From an uncultured Photobacterium sp. (lineage in GTDB: Bacteria; Pseudomonadota; Gammaproteobacteria; Enterobacterales; Vibrionaceae): a stretch of 64,000 nucleotides of DNA. The notes under the pieces were generated by a model, which was not told the DNA's origin, did not search any database, and worked only from the letters and a program-made list of their open reading frames with translations. Location: assembly GCF_947502415.1 (NCBI RefSeq), contig NZ_CANMZV010000002.1, positions 360,459-424,458 of the forward strand, written 5' to 3'. The translations under genes were made by a program, and so were the position numbers. Within the stretch, counting starts at the first letter, position 1, and the number at the start of each line of letters is the position of its first letter. This document shows, piece by piece, positions 44,887-53,862 of this stretch.

Positions 44887-44997
44887 CTAGTTAATAATCA
44901 CTAGAATAATGGCGATAATAATGTTTGTTGCGCGTGATACAGCACTTTTAAGTACTTTCGGGAAAGTAACAAATTGTCTGGCTGTATGAGTTTGCAT
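44887..44997 (-). CDS. Candidate brnQ leader peptide, Ile-rich
   Basis: A 36-codon frame (MQTHTARQFVTFPKV... ending TNIIIAIILVIIN) stops 110 bases before brnQ. Eight of the last twelve codons before the final Asn are Ile, one Leu and one Val. Clustering of codons for exactly the amino acids carried by BrnQ, directly before alternative hairpins, is the pattern of leader peptides such as those of ilv and leu operons. No strong ribosome site is obvious; expression is not proven. Confidence 0.6.
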   Translation of the reverse strand: MQTHTARQFVTFPKVLKSAVSRATNIIIAIILVIIN

Positions 44998-45040
44998 AGT
45001 AATAATCTAGTCGTTTGTAATGGCAACTCAGTCAACATAT

Positions 45041-45057
45041 AAGTAATTCAATTACTT
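45041..45057. promoter_or_regulatory. Perfect 17-base palindrome upstream of brnQ
   Basis: AAGTAATTCAATTACTT is fully symmetric about its central base. It lies 44 bases before the leader peptide start (minus strand), just upstream of a TTGACT that could be a -35 box (45030-45035). It could bind an activator of brnQ or a regulator of the divergent alkylsulfatase gene. Confidence 0.5.
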
Positions 45058-45268
45058 GTAAATAGTTTTTTGGCAATAAATTTCAATATTATTGTTTCCG
45101 ACACATTTTAATCCTGCGCGGTCTGAATGCTGTCGATATAATTTTCACGGTACTTTTTTGTCTTATTCGGGTTTTTGTCACTTCGTATTTTGATTTGATT
45201 CTACACTGTTAAAACTGGTTATTGCTGGTGAGTAGTGGCATTACAGACTCATATTCAAGGTGGGATAG

Positions 45269-47371
45269 ATGAATAAAAAAAGATTGCTTCCCTATGTTGT
45301 AGGTATTTCGTTATTCGGTATCAATGGCGCAGTTAATGCCGCGGGTGGTGGTGGTGTTCTGAGTGATCCCGGGGCTGCAGAAGGAAAACATTTCGATTCG
45401 AAAGGCAAGCTGCCGTCAGAGTATACGGTCAAAATACAACAGGCATGGCGGAAATCGTTACCATTTTCGGATAAGCGTGACTTCGATGAAGCCCAAAAAG
45501 GATTTATTGCTGCGCCAGATTTTAAACAAATTAAATCTGAAGCCGGGAATGTGGCCTGGGATATGGCCAGTTATGAATGGCTGTTGCAGGATAAGAATTT
45601 CGACAGTATTCATCCCTCACTGCAACGGCAAGCAGTTTTAAATATGGCTTATGGCCTTTATGAGGTTTTACCTGACAAGGTTTATCAGGTGCGTGGTTTT
45701 GATTTAGCCAATATTAGTTTTATCAAAGGAAAAACGGGCTGGATAATTATTGACCCGTTGACGGCGAAAGAGACTGCTGCCGCAGCATTGAAATTTGTTA
45801 ATGAAAAGCTGGGTGAGCGCCCGGTGGTAGCGGTTATTTATTCTCATTCTCATGCTGACCATTTCGGCGGCGTTCGCGGTGTGGTGAATGAAGACGACGT
45901 GAAAGATGGCAAGGTGAAGATCATTGCTCCTGTCGGTTTTATGGAACATGCCGTGTCTGAAAATGTCTATGCGGGTAATGCCATGAACCGACGCTTGTTT
46001 TTCCAATATGGTGTGTTGCTTCCGCGAAGTCCTTTCGGCCATGTTGATCAGTCAATTGGTAAGAATACCGCAGCCGGTACAACAGGCCTTATTCCTCCGA
46101 CTGTTTATATCAAAGATGATATCGAAGAGATGACAGTCGATGGGGTGAAAATGGTATTCCAGAATACGCCGGGTACTGAGGCACCGGCCGAGATGAATAC
46201 GTATTTCCCTGAATGGAAGACGTTCTGGGCCGCCGAGAATATTACCGGTACGGTCCATAATATTTATACCCTTCGAGGAGCGCTGGTGCGTGATGCGCTG
46301 GAATGGTCGAAGCAAATTAATAAAGCACTTTATATGTTCGGTCAGGAGGCTGAGGTCATGTTTGCTTCCCATAGCTGGCCACGTTGGGGTAACGAGCGTA
46401 TCCAGGAAGTGATGCGTTCTCAGCGAGATATTTATGCCAACCTCAACAACGAAGTACTCCACCTGGCTAATCAGGGGGTGACGATTAATGAAATTCATAA
46501 CCAGTACAAGCCACCAAAAAGTTTGCAGCAGCAGTGGTCGGCACATAGTTACCATGGTTCAGAGCAGCATAATAGTCGGGCTGTAATCAATCGTTACCTT
46601 GGCTATTGGGATGGCAATCCGGCCACCTTGATCCCGGCATCACCACGAGATTCGGCACCTCTGTTTGTTGATATGATGGGGGGCGCTAACAAGATCATTC
46701 AGAAGGGACAGGAGCTGTATAACAAAGGTGACTACCTGATGGCTTCTGAAATTCTTAATAAGCTGGTTTATGGGGAGCCGGGAAACCAAAAAGCGAAGGA
46801 TTTGCTGGCTGATGTGTTTGAGCAAATTGGCTATCAGCAGGAAAGTCCGAGTGTTCGTAATAGTTTTCTGGCTGCTGCTTATGAGTTGCGACAGGGAATT
46901 CCATCGGGGGCGATACCGAAAACATCTGGGCCGGATATGATCAAGGCGATGTCGACCAGCTTGTGGTTGGATTTTCTGGCGATTCGTTTGGAGAGTGAAC
47001 AGGCTGATGGCATACAGTTTGTCATTAATCTGGTTACTCCGGACAATGATGAGAAATATGTTGTTGAATTGAGCAATGCAACTCTGACGAATATTGAAGG
47101 CTTTGAGGCTGAAAACCCTGATCTGACGATTACGATAAATCGCTCAGATCTTGAAGCTGTGATGATGGGGGCTAATTCCTTAGATGAACAGATAGAGAAA
47201 GGGAAAGCAAAACTGGATGGGGATAAGAAGCCGCTTGACCAGTTAAAGTCGATGCTGGCGACGTTTACGCCAGATTTTGAACTCATGCCGGGAACGAAAA
47301 AAGGAGCGTCCGGTAAGTCAGATATGAATACCTTTGCCCAACCTGAACTTGGAAAAACTGACGGTGGCTAA
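45269..47371 (+). CDS. Exported alkyl sulfatase, metallo-beta-lactamase fold (SdsA/YjcS type)
   Basis: The 700-residue protein has a signal peptide (to VNA, about residue 24), a metallo-beta-lactamase domain with zinc motif YSHSHADHFGG (about 191-201), AAENITGTVHNIYTLRGA and ASHSWPRWG, then a dimerisation domain and a C-terminal SCP2-like lipid-binding domain (about 570-680). It hydrolyses sulfate esters of long alkyl chains such as dodecyl sulfate in the periplasm. GGTGGG precedes the ATG. It is monocistronic with a terminator after it. Confidence 0.92.
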   Translation: MNKKRLLPYVVGISLFGINGAVNAAGGGGVLSDPGAAEGKHFDSKGKLPSEYTVKIQQAWRKSLPFSDKRDFDEAQKGFIAAPDFKQIKSEAGNVAWDMASYEWLLQDKNFDSIHPSLQRQAVLNMAYGLYEVLPDKVYQVRGFDLANISFIKGKTGWIIIDPLTAKETAAAALKFVNEKLGERPVVAVIYSHSHADHFGGVRGVVNEDDVKDGKVKIIAPVGFMEHAVSENVYAGNAMNRRLFFQYGVLLPRSPFGHVDQSIGKNTAAGTTGLIPPTVYIKDDIEEMTVDGVKMVFQNTPGTEAPAEMNTYFPEWKTFWAAENITGTVHNIYTLRGALVRDALEWSKQINKALYMFGQEAEVMFASHSWPRWGNERIQEVMRSQRDIYANLNNEVLHLANQGVTINEIHNQYKPPKSLQQQWSAHSYHGSEQHNSRAVINRYLGYWDGNPATLIPASPRDSAPLFVDMMGGANKIIQKGQELYNKGDYLMASEILNKLVYGEPGNQKAKDLLADVFEQIGYQQESPSVRNSFLAAAYELRQGIPSGAIPKTSGPDMIKAMSTSLWLDFLAIRLESEQADGIQFVINLVTPDNDEKYVVELSNATLTNIEGFEAENPDLTITINRSDLEAVMMGANSLDEQIEKGKAKLDGDKKPLDQLKSMLATFTPDFELMPGTKKGASGKSDMNTFAQPELGKTDGG

Positions 47372-47391
47372 AGCTGATAATGTGACGTTGA

Positions 47392-47424
47392 TTAAAAAGA
47401 GAGCCTAAGTTGGCTCCTTTTTTG
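47392..47424 (+). terminator. Terminator after alkylsulfatase gene
   Basis: AAAAGAGAGCC pairs with GGCTCCTTTTTT (one bulge), ending in six T. Confidence 0.75.
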
Positions 47425-47696
47425 ATTTATGTGGCTAACGTTATGATAAATTGATGGTTTATCTATTTGGTTAGGAACTTTATGCGGCAGCTTCCTGCTG
47501 AACTTCCATCCCGAATCTTACAATAGAGACGGGAATTTCATACGTTAAAGACATCGATCAGGCCGCAATACTTGTGCTGATTATTTACAATCGAAATAAT
47601 TCTCTAAATGTCGCTAAAATGTAGACCTTTGTTGTGCTGTAAGGCTGCCATCATCCATTACGCTTTATATAAAACGTAATAGTTCAGGGTGACAGC

Positions 47697-48617
47697 GTGA
47701 AAATTGCTTTTTTTGGTGAGTGCATGATCGAACTTAGCGGTCAGCCTTTGCAGCGTACCTTTGGAGGCGATACCTTGAATACCGCATTGTATTTGTCTCG
47801 TTTAGGGGGTTCTCGTGAGCTAGTTGTCAGTTACGCGACAGCACTGGGTATCGACAAGATCAGCCATGACATGATGGAGTCGTGGCAAGCAGAACAGATT
47901 GATACTCAAATGGTGCGCAAGTTGGAGAACAAGTTGCCGGGGTTATATCTGGTGGAAACTGAGCCAAATGGTGAGCGGCATATCCATTATTGGCGTAATG
48001 ATAGCGCAGCGAAATTCTATTTTTCGGCTGACTATTCTCCACTAGAGCAGGCTATCGATGAAAACAGGATTGATGGCTTATATATCAGCGGGATCAGTCT
48101 TGCTATTTTGGCTGAAGAGTCTAAGGCTATTTTGATCACTTTGCTCGAGAAACATAAAAAAAACGGCGGTAAACTTTTTTTTTATAATAACTTTCGGTCT
48201 CAGCTTTGGACGTCAAAGCAAGCGCAATACTGGTATTCCCAAGTGTTGCCTTTTGCCGATATTGCTCTCAGTAGCGAAGAAGATGATCGTTTAGTCTGGG
48301 GTGATATTGATGTTGTCGAACATTACCGTCAATTAGGGTGTCATGAAGTTGTTGTCAGGCAAGGGCGGGAATCTTGTAAGGTGGCTACCAGGCTTCAAAC
48401 TCTGCAACCTGATTACTTCTATGTTGTGGCTAATCAACCTGAACGGGTTGTTGATCCGTGTGCCATAGGTGATGCGTTTGCCGCGGGGTATCTGGCCTCA
48501 AGGTTGGACGGTGGTACTGGGAGTGCTGCTGCGGAGTTGGGTCATCAATTGGCCTCGATCGTTATTCAGCATCCGGGGGCGATTATTCCGTCCGGTGCAA
48601 TGAAAGAATTAATGTAA
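47697..48617 (+). CDS. kdgK: 2-keto-3-deoxygluconate kinase KdgK
   Basis: The 306-residue PfkB-family sugar kinase starts with GTG after AGGGTGA. It has the N-terminal FGECMIELSG and GGDTLNTALYLSRLGG motifs and the catalytic loop DPCAIGDAFAAGYLAS near 257-272 (usual GAGD reads AIGD; the Asp base is kept). It makes KDPG, which the next gene product, Eda, cleaves. The two genes are 18 bases apart and form the lower pectin/alginate/uronate route. Confidence 0.92.
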   Translation: MKIAFFGECMIELSGQPLQRTFGGDTLNTALYLSRLGGSRELVVSYATALGIDKISHDMMESWQAEQIDTQMVRKLENKLPGLYLVETEPNGERHIHYWRNDSAAKFYFSADYSPLEQAIDENRIDGLYISGISLAILAEESKAILITLLEKHKKNGGKLFFYNNFRSQLWTSKQAQYWYSQVLPFADIALSSEEDDRLVWGDIDVVEHYRQLGCHEVVVRQGRESCKVATRLQTLQPDYFYVVANQPERVVDPCAIGDAFAAGYLASRLDGGTGSAAAELGHQLASIVIQHPGAIIPSGAMKELM

Positions 48618-48635
48618 TTAAAGGAACTAAAGTCA

Positions 48636-49268
48636 ATGTCTCAACCGTTATTAGACAAATTGAAAGCATTCAAAGTTATTCCTGTTATACAAATAAATAA
48701 TGTTGAGCGAGCGGTGCCGTTGGCGAAAACCTTAGTGGAAAATGGATTGCCGGTGGCCGAAGTGACTTTCAGAACGGAGGGGGCAGCGGAAGCTATTCGT
48801 CGGATGCGAGAAGCTTATCCTGAGATGTGTATCGGTGCGGGAACTGTACTGAATGCAGAGCAGGTTGACAGGGCCAAAGCTGCTGGTGCGGAATTTATTG
48901 TTGCTCCCGGCCTTAACCCTAATACGGTCAGGTACTGCCAGCAGCAAAATATTCCCATGGTGCCAGGAGTCAATAATCCCAGCCAGATTGAGCAGGCATT
49001 GGAGCTGGGGCTGACCTTTTTAAAGTTTTTTCCTGCTGAAGCATCTGGTGGGATTAACATGATAAAGGCGTTGCTTGCCCCCTATGTGGATGTTTCTATG
49101 ATGCCCACCGGCGGCATTGGTAAGGCGAATGTGCGCGATTACCTGGCGATAGACAGAGTGGTCTGTTGTGGCGGAACGTGGATGGTTTCTCCGGCTTTGA
49201 TCGAATCTGCTGACTGGGATGGAATAGGCCGTTTGGTACACGAGGCTGTAGAGTTGGTGAATCAGTAA
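48636..49268 (+). CDS. eda: KDPG/KHG aldolase Eda
   Basis: The 210-residue class I aldolase has the catalytic Glu in VAEVTFRTEGA (about 41-51), GAGTVLN and the Schiff-base Lys in FLKFFPAEASGG (about 127-138), plus PTGGI for phosphate binding. It splits 2-keto-3-deoxy-6-phosphogluconate into pyruvate and glyceraldehyde-3-phosphate. AAAGGAAC precedes the ATG. Follows kdgK as a two-gene operon. Confidence 0.96.
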   Translation: MSQPLLDKLKAFKVIPVIQINNVERAVPLAKTLVENGLPVAEVTFRTEGAAEAIRRMREAYPEMCIGAGTVLNAEQVDRAKAAGAEFIVAPGLNPNTVRYCQQQNIPMVPGVNNPSQIEQALELGLTFLKFFPAEASGGINMIKALLAPYVDVSMMPTGGIGKANVRDYLAIDRVVCCGGTWMVSPALIESADWDGIGRLVHEAVELVNQ

Positions 49269-49306
49269 GTTTAGGAACACACCCCTTATGATTGATGCTG
49301 GTTGAC

Positions 49307-49339
49307 AAGGCTACTTTGTATTTACTTAGTGGCTTTTTT
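49307..49339 (+). terminator. Terminator after eda
   Basis: AAGGCTACT pairs with AGTGGCTT (one bulge and a G-U pair) and is followed by TTTTTT, about 40 bases past the eda stop. Confidence 0.6.
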
Positions 49340-49572
49340 ATCATCTTGGTAAGAAAAAGAACTTCGCTCATAATTGAGAATAAAGAGATTTTGCGAATTT
49401 CACATGATTGCTCAGCAATATTGATGGGATTTTCGAGCTACACTGGATAGTTATCATTTCTAATAAAGCAAATTTAGTGATGTATATTGGATGAGAATAG
49501 TACATGAAGTTCCTAAAAATAGCCTTGCTGTTTGTTATTTAAGCAAATGACGGTAATTGTTGTATTTTACAG

Positions 49573-49600
49573 TTGACTCACCGACGTCAATCCGTAGAAT
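49573..49600 (+). promoter_or_regulatory. Strong promoter of the tRNA pair
   Basis: TTGACT at 49573-49578 and TAGAAT at 49595-49600 are separated by 16 bases and followed by a GC-rich start zone, typical of stable-RNA promoters. It lies about 50 bases before tRNA-Cys. Confidence 0.7.
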
Positions 49601-49648
49601 GCACACCATACCGCAGCGGATAATACCGTTTCGGTTGTGATTTTCAGA

Positions 49649-49722
49649 GGCGCGTTGGCAGAGTGGCTATGCAGCGGATTGCAAATCCGTGGACCTCGGT
49701 TCGACTCCGGGACGCGCCTCCA
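49649..49722 (+). tRNA. tRNA-Cys (GCA)
   Basis: A full cloverleaf with encoded CCA: acceptor GGCGCGT/ACGCGCC, anticodon loop ATTGCAAAT with GCA, T-loop GGTTCGACTCC. 74 bases. Confidence 0.97.
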
Positions 49723-49806
49723 TAAGATATTAAGATATGGCTTTTTAGCGGTATCGAAGATGGTGTCTGACTTTTCAGTTAACAGCATCGCAATCCAGAA
49801 TTGCGT

Positions 49807-49893
49807 GCCCTGGTGGTGGAATTGGTAGACACAAGGGATTTAAAATCCCTCGACGTTCGCGTTGTGCCGGTTCAAGTCCGGCCCGGGGCACCA
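49807..49893 (+). tRNA. tRNA-Leu (TAA)
   Basis: An 87-base class II tRNA: acceptor GCCCTGG/CCGGGGC, anticodon stem GGGAT-TTAAA-ATCCC with TAA, long variable arm, T-loop GGTTCAAGTCC and encoded CCA. It lies 84 bases after tRNA-Cys, in the same transcript. Confidence 0.97.
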
Positions 49894-49901
49894 TCTCATT
49901 T

Positions 49902-49932
49902 AAAAGGCTTACCGAAAGGTAAGCCTTTTTTT
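49902..49932 (+). terminator. Terminator of the tRNA operon
   Basis: AAAAGGCTTACC pairs with GGTAAGCCTTTT around GAAA, followed by more T. Confidence 0.93.
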
Positions 49933-49979
49933 GTTTTGGGCAATTAAAATTACTAAGTTTGGTATTAGTGCCGACAAAT

Positions 49980-50006
49980 AAAAAAGGCTATCAAGTGATA
50001 GCCTTC
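49980..50006 (-). terminator. Terminator of the outer-membrane protein gene
   Basis: On the minus strand AAGGCTATCA pairs with TGATAGCCTT and a T-run follows, 24 bases beyond the stop codon at 50030. Confidence 0.88.
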
Positions 50007-50029
50007 AATGCCTTAACCACAAAATATGA

Positions 50030-50614
50030 TTAGAACTTATATGATGCGCCAAGGTAGAAGGAGCCTACCGTTACGTCGTAGGTGCGATTATTTGAAAATA
50101 ATCTTTGTTCTTCAATGCCAAACAAATCACCTTCGTAGGCAACTCGAACGTTTAGTCCCGGTGCGAAGTTCGGTGAGTATTCAAGACCTAGTCCGTAATG
50201 GATCGCTGTTCCATCATCACCGTCAAGAGCTTCGTAAGACTGGTTTAGGTCAATAGCTGATAGGCCGACAATGCCAAATGGACGCAGGCCGCTGTTGAAG
50301 GTGTAACCGACATTGGCTGATACAGAAATTGATGTAGGATCAATTGTGTAGTTTGTTTTTTTAGCTTCGATTTTACCATAAGAGGTATAAGCCGCTTCGA
50401 TACCAATAACTTTGTTGAACTGGTAACCGGTGTAGAACTTGAAGCTATTATCTTTTTCTTCGAAAGAGGTGAGGTGGCTAGCGCCCCATCCGTCATCTTC
50501 AAATGTGGTGCTACCAGCACCAGCACCTAGATAAAAACCGCGAACATCCTGAGTTGCTGCAACTGAGCTAGCCGACGCCAGTAGAAATGGAATTAAACAA
50601 ATAACTTTTTTCAT
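50030..50614 (-). CDS. Outer-membrane beta-barrel protein (OmpA/OmpX-like porin family)
   Basis: The 194-residue protein has a signal peptide (to AA, about residue 20) and alternating hydrophobic strands: GFYLGAGAGSTTF, FKFYTGYQFNKVIGIEAAY, VGYTFNSGLRPFGIVGL, ending SFYLGASYKF, with the terminal Phe needed for barrel assembly. It is an eight-strand barrel of the PF13505 kind without a peptidoglycan domain. Function unknown. AAGGA precedes the ATG; monocistronic. Confidence 0.85.
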   Translation of the reverse strand: MKKVICLIPFLLASASSVAATQDVRGFYLGAGAGSTTFEDDGWGASHLTSFEEKDNSFKFYTGYQFNKVIGIEAAYTSYGKIEAKKTNYTIDPTSISVSANVGYTFNSGLRPFGIVGLSAIDLNQSYEALDGDDGTAIHYGLGLEYSPNFAPGLNVRVAYEGDLFGIEEQRLFSNNRTYDVTVGSFYLGASYKF

Positions 50615-50902
50615 TTTTTCTTATCCTTGGATATAAACTGCTGCTTTAAAAGTAAAAAAGCGCTGTTCATTATATTTGCAGAGTTGATGAAAGTCATTGT
50701 ATATGTGGTGTGAATGATTTGCCTGATTGTTTTTTATCCATATCTGTTTTGTAATGATTTTCAAGCTTGTTTATGAGTGGAAGTTTTTCAGTTAATCAAG
50801 TGCCAACATGAAGCCAGAAAGCTGCTTTCCTGCCAAATTGATAAGTATTTCATTTGTGTGTAATGTTAAATTAATGTGGCTGTTTCATGGCAAGGATTGG
50901 CA

Positions 50903-51643
50903 ATGAAATTGAACTGTGATATGGGTGAGAGCTTTGGTGCCTGGCAAATGGGGCACGATCAGGTTGTAATGCCATGGATTGATATGGCGAATATAGCCTG
51001 TGGATTTCATGCGTCGGATCCTGATGTAATGGCACAAACCGTTGCCTGGGCGCTGTCTCATCAGGTTGAAATTGGCGCTCACCCTGGTTATGACGATAAA
51101 GCGGGGTTCGGGCGTCGGAGTATTCCTCATTCAATGGCGGCTATTACCCAGCTGGTGGCTTATCAGGCCGGGGCTTTGGATGCAATTTGTCAGCTTCAGG
51201 GGGGACAGATTAGTTATATCAAGCCTCATGGCGCGCTTTATAACGATATGATGGCCAGTGAGTCAGTTTTTGAAGCTACAGTTGAAGCTGTTTCCGGGTT
51301 AAACAGAAATCGCCATTTAGCCCTGAAGTTGATGATATTGGCAAAATCGGATAACAACGGTTATCAACAGATTGCTGAGCATTATAAGGTAGAGCTTTTG
51401 TATGAAGCGTTTGCCGATCGAGCTTATGACGATGCAGGTTTACTTGTGCCGCGTAGCCAGCCAGGAGCTGTCTATCAGGAATTTGAAAGGATCAAGCAAC
51501 AGGTTACCGAGTTAGTACGAGGTCAGGTGACAACAATTTCTGGCAACAAACTCTATCTGGCTGCTGATACTGTTTGTGTCCATGGCGATAACAAGGCGTC
51601 GATTGCCACGATTGAAGCCCTTCATAAGGTGCTTAATCCATGA
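50903..51643 (+). CDS. pxpA: 5-oxoprolinase subunit A (PxpA, LamB/YcsF family)
   Basis: The ATG at 50903 (MKLNCDMGESFGAW) follows AGGA and is the usual family start; a frame from 50876 adds nothing conserved. The 246-residue protein has IANIACGFHASDPDVM, IGAHPGYDDKAGFGRR and YIKPHGALYN motifs. With PxpB and PxpC it hydrolyses 5-oxo-L-proline to glutamate using ATP. Its stop overlaps pxpB (ATGA). Confidence 0.95.
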   Translation: MKLNCDMGESFGAWQMGHDQVVMPWIDMANIACGFHASDPDVMAQTVAWALSHQVEIGAHPGYDDKAGFGRRSIPHSMAAITQLVAYQAGALDAICQLQGGQISYIKPHGALYNDMMASESVFEATVEAVSGLNRNRHLALKLMILAKSDNNGYQQIAEHYKVELLYEAFADRAYDDAGLLVPRSQPGAVYQEFERIKQQVTELVRGQVTTISGNKLYLAADTVCVHGDNKASIATIEALHKVLNP

Positions 51644-52350
51644 TTCGTGTCGAACCGGTTTCGGAGACCAGTTTGATTGTTTATCTAGGGGAGCATATCG
51701 ATATTCGGCTGACCCCACAGATAAGCTTGCTGGCCCAGTATTTAAAAGCGTATTTTTCCCCATTTTTGGTTGAGGTGATTCCGTCGTATACCTCGGTTTT
51801 TTTGCAGTATCATCCTTGTAAAATCAATTATCAAACGCTCAAGAGTGCTATTTTACAGTTTGCGGATAGCCTGAGTGAAAGGCAAAACCACAGTATGCCT
51901 TCTAATAACCGTCAGTTGATTGTTTTGCCTGTTTATTATCATCATGAGGTTGGCCCAGATTTGTCAGCGGTTGCCCAGCTGCATCAATTAACCCCTGAGC
52001 AGGTTATCGCAAATCATAGTCAGACTACTTATACGGTTTGTGCGATTGGTTTTGCGCCGGGCTTTGCATTCCTTGCTTCTGTTGACCCTTTAATCGCAAC
52101 TCCGCGTCATGTTGAGCCTCGAGTTAGGCTCCCGGCAGGAAGTGTTGGAATTGCCAATGAGCAAACTGCTGTTTATCCCGCAGACTCTCCAGGAGGGTGG
52201 CAGATAATCGGAAACTGCCCGATGTCGCTGTTTTCTCCTGATGACACCCTAATGAGCCCATTTCAAGTCGGAGATAAAGTTAAGTTTCAGCCGATCGATA
52301 AGGAGCAGTTTGAACAGTTGGGAGGAAGTATTTGGCCACATTGGAAGTAA
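51640..52350 (+). CDS. pxpB: 5-oxoprolinase subunit B (PxpB, allophanate hydrolase subunit 1-like)
   Basis: The 236-residue protein carries the KipI/PxpB motifs: VIPSYTSVFLQY, IGFAPGFAFLASVDPLIATPRH and LPAGSVGIANEQTAVYPADSPGGWQIIG. It forms the catalytic pair with PxpC. It overlaps pxpA by four bases and pxpC by 19 bases. Confidence 0.94.
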   Translation: MIRVEPVSETSLIVYLGEHIDIRLTPQISLLAQYLKAYFSPFLVEVIPSYTSVFLQYHPCKINYQTLKSAILQFADSLSERQNHSMPSNNRQLIVLPVYYHHEVGPDLSAVAQLHQLTPEQVIANHSQTTYTVCAIGFAPGFAFLASVDPLIATPRHVEPRVRLPAGSVGIANEQTAVYPADSPGGWQIIGNCPMSLFSPDDTLMSPFQVGDKVKFQPIDKEQFEQLGGSIWPHWK

Positions 52351-53276
52351 TTCAGCCGGGAATGCTGACTTTGATTCAGGATGTTGGCCGATTAGGTGTT
52401 GGCGGGCAGGGGCTGAGTCAAGGTGGAGCTATGGATCTGCATGCCTACTGCTGGTCAAATTATCTTGTTGGCAATGAAATGGATTGCCCGCAGCTTGAAA
52501 TTACCTTAGGTCAGGCCCAGTTTGAAGCGCATGGCGATATGGTTTGTGCTATAGCTGGCGCCGATATGGCTGCTACTCTGGATGGTATGCCGATAGCACC
52601 GTGGCAAAGCTTTTTAGTCAAAGATGGTCAAGTGATTAAGTTTCATCACTCTCGTGAAGGGTTGCGTGCTTATTTAGCAGTAAAAGGCGGTTTTAATGTG
52701 CCTAAGGTGTTGGGTAGCTCCTCAACGGTGGTTCGAAATGGTGTTGGGGGCGTCAAGCCGGGTATGCCATTGCAAAAAGGAGACTGTTTAGTAGTGAGGA
52801 ACGGTGTGGATTTGTTGCCGGAGAAATGTTTTAAATCATTAATTACACCGGCTCGATTCATCCCTGATTACCGCCAGCAGCTTCAACTTAGGGTGATTGA
52901 ATCTTACCAATGTGATCATTTTTTGAAGGCGTCGAAACAGCATTTCTACCAAGGTGTTTATAAAGTCACGCAGCAAACCGATCGGATGGGTTGCAGGTTT
53001 GAAGGGCCAAAGGTTCTAGGTGGTAGTAATGGTATTATCTCTGAGGGGATTGCTTATGGAGCGATTCAGATCCCGCCTAATGGCCAGCCTATTGTGTTGC
53101 TCAATGACCGCCAGACACTGGGAGGCTACCCTAAGCTTGGCTGTATCGCCCGAATTGATATGTCGAGGCTTGCACAGGCTCGGCCTGGACAGGAAGTTCA
53201 GTTTATTAAAGGAAATATGGATGACTTGCTTCAGCAATGGCTTATTTTTTCACGTTTTTTTGCATTGCCGTTTTAG
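52332..53276 (+). CDS. pxpC: 5-oxoprolinase subunit C (PxpC, allophanate hydrolase subunit 2-like)
   Basis: The 314-residue protein starts with TTG inside pxpB, four bases after GGAGGAAG, with the family beginning LEVIQPGMLTLIQDVGRLG. Later motifs: GGAMDLHAYCWSNYLVGN, AYLAVKGGFNVP, QTDRMGCRFEG and GGYPKLGCIARID. It completes the PxpABC complex. The next gene, a gamma-glutamylcyclotransferase-like protein, follows after 11 bases. Confidence 0.94.
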   Translation: MATLEVIQPGMLTLIQDVGRLGVGGQGLSQGGAMDLHAYCWSNYLVGNEMDCPQLEITLGQAQFEAHGDMVCAIAGADMAATLDGMPIAPWQSFLVKDGQVIKFHHSREGLRAYLAVKGGFNVPKVLGSSSTVVRNGVGGVKPGMPLQKGDCLVVRNGVDLLPEKCFKSLITPARFIPDYRQQLQLRVIESYQCDHFLKASKQHFYQGVYKVTQQTDRMGCRFEGPKVLGGSNGIISEGIAYGAIQIPPNGQPIVLLNDRQTLGGYPKLGCIARIDMSRLAQARPGQEVQFIKGNMDDLLQQWLIFSRFFALPF

Positions 53277-53287
53277 CTGGGGGGTAG

Positions 53288-53851
53288 ATGATGTATATCT
53301 TTGGCTACGGAAGTTTGATTAATAGCCATTCACGACAGTTAACCGGACAAACGGGAAAGGCCTTACCTGTGATTGTAAATGGCCTGCAGCGCCATTGGGG
53401 GAAAGTTGATGGTCGCTACAGAATTTCTCCCCTTGTCGCAGTAGAGGGTGAAGGATGTTGTAATGGTGTACTTGTCAATATTCACGAAGATGTACTGTCT
53501 CGGTTTGATTGTCGTGAAAAGGGCTATCGGAGAATAGAGCTGGATCCTGATAATCTTGTTGCATATGTTGAGGTATCAAGGACTGAACCTATCTGGGCTT
53601 ATGTCAGAACGAATCCTGCACCTCCCTGTAACGAAAAACCGATAATGCAGACTTATGTTGATACTGTTTTAGCTGGTTGCTTGTCGATTTCGGAGCAATT
53701 TGCCGAAACATTTGTTGAAACCACCAAGGGCTGGCATCATCCACTGGAAAATGATCGTCATCAGCCAAAGTACGGGAATAGGGCGGGAATTTCGCAGGCT
53801 CATTTGGAGCTGATCGATAGGTTGATTACGAAGACCCGTAGTTCAGAGTGA
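53288..53851 (+). CDS. Gamma-glutamylcyclotransferase-like protein
   Basis: The 187-residue protein opens with IFGYGSLINSHSR, the substrate loop of the GGCT fold, and has an acidic residue and aromatic core typical of the fold, although a catalytic Glu cannot be assigned with certainty. Family members release 5-oxoproline from gamma-glutamyl compounds. Being 11 bases after pxpC suggests that the product is passed to PxpABC. Two ATGs are adjacent at the start. Confidence 0.8.
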   Translation: MMYIFGYGSLINSHSRQLTGQTGKALPVIVNGLQRHWGKVDGRYRISPLVAVEGEGCCNGVLVNIHEDVLSRFDCREKGYRRIELDPDNLVAYVEVSRTEPIWAYVRTNPAPPCNEKPIMQTYVDTVLAGCLSISEQFAETFVETTKGWHHPLENDRHQPKYGNRAGISQAHLELIDRLITKTRSSE

Positions 53852-53862
53852 TTTAAGAGATA

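Noticed and set aside
49637..49828. Protein-coding frames across the tRNA genes
   Set aside because: Both frames run through clear tRNA-Cys and tRNA-Leu cloverleafs.
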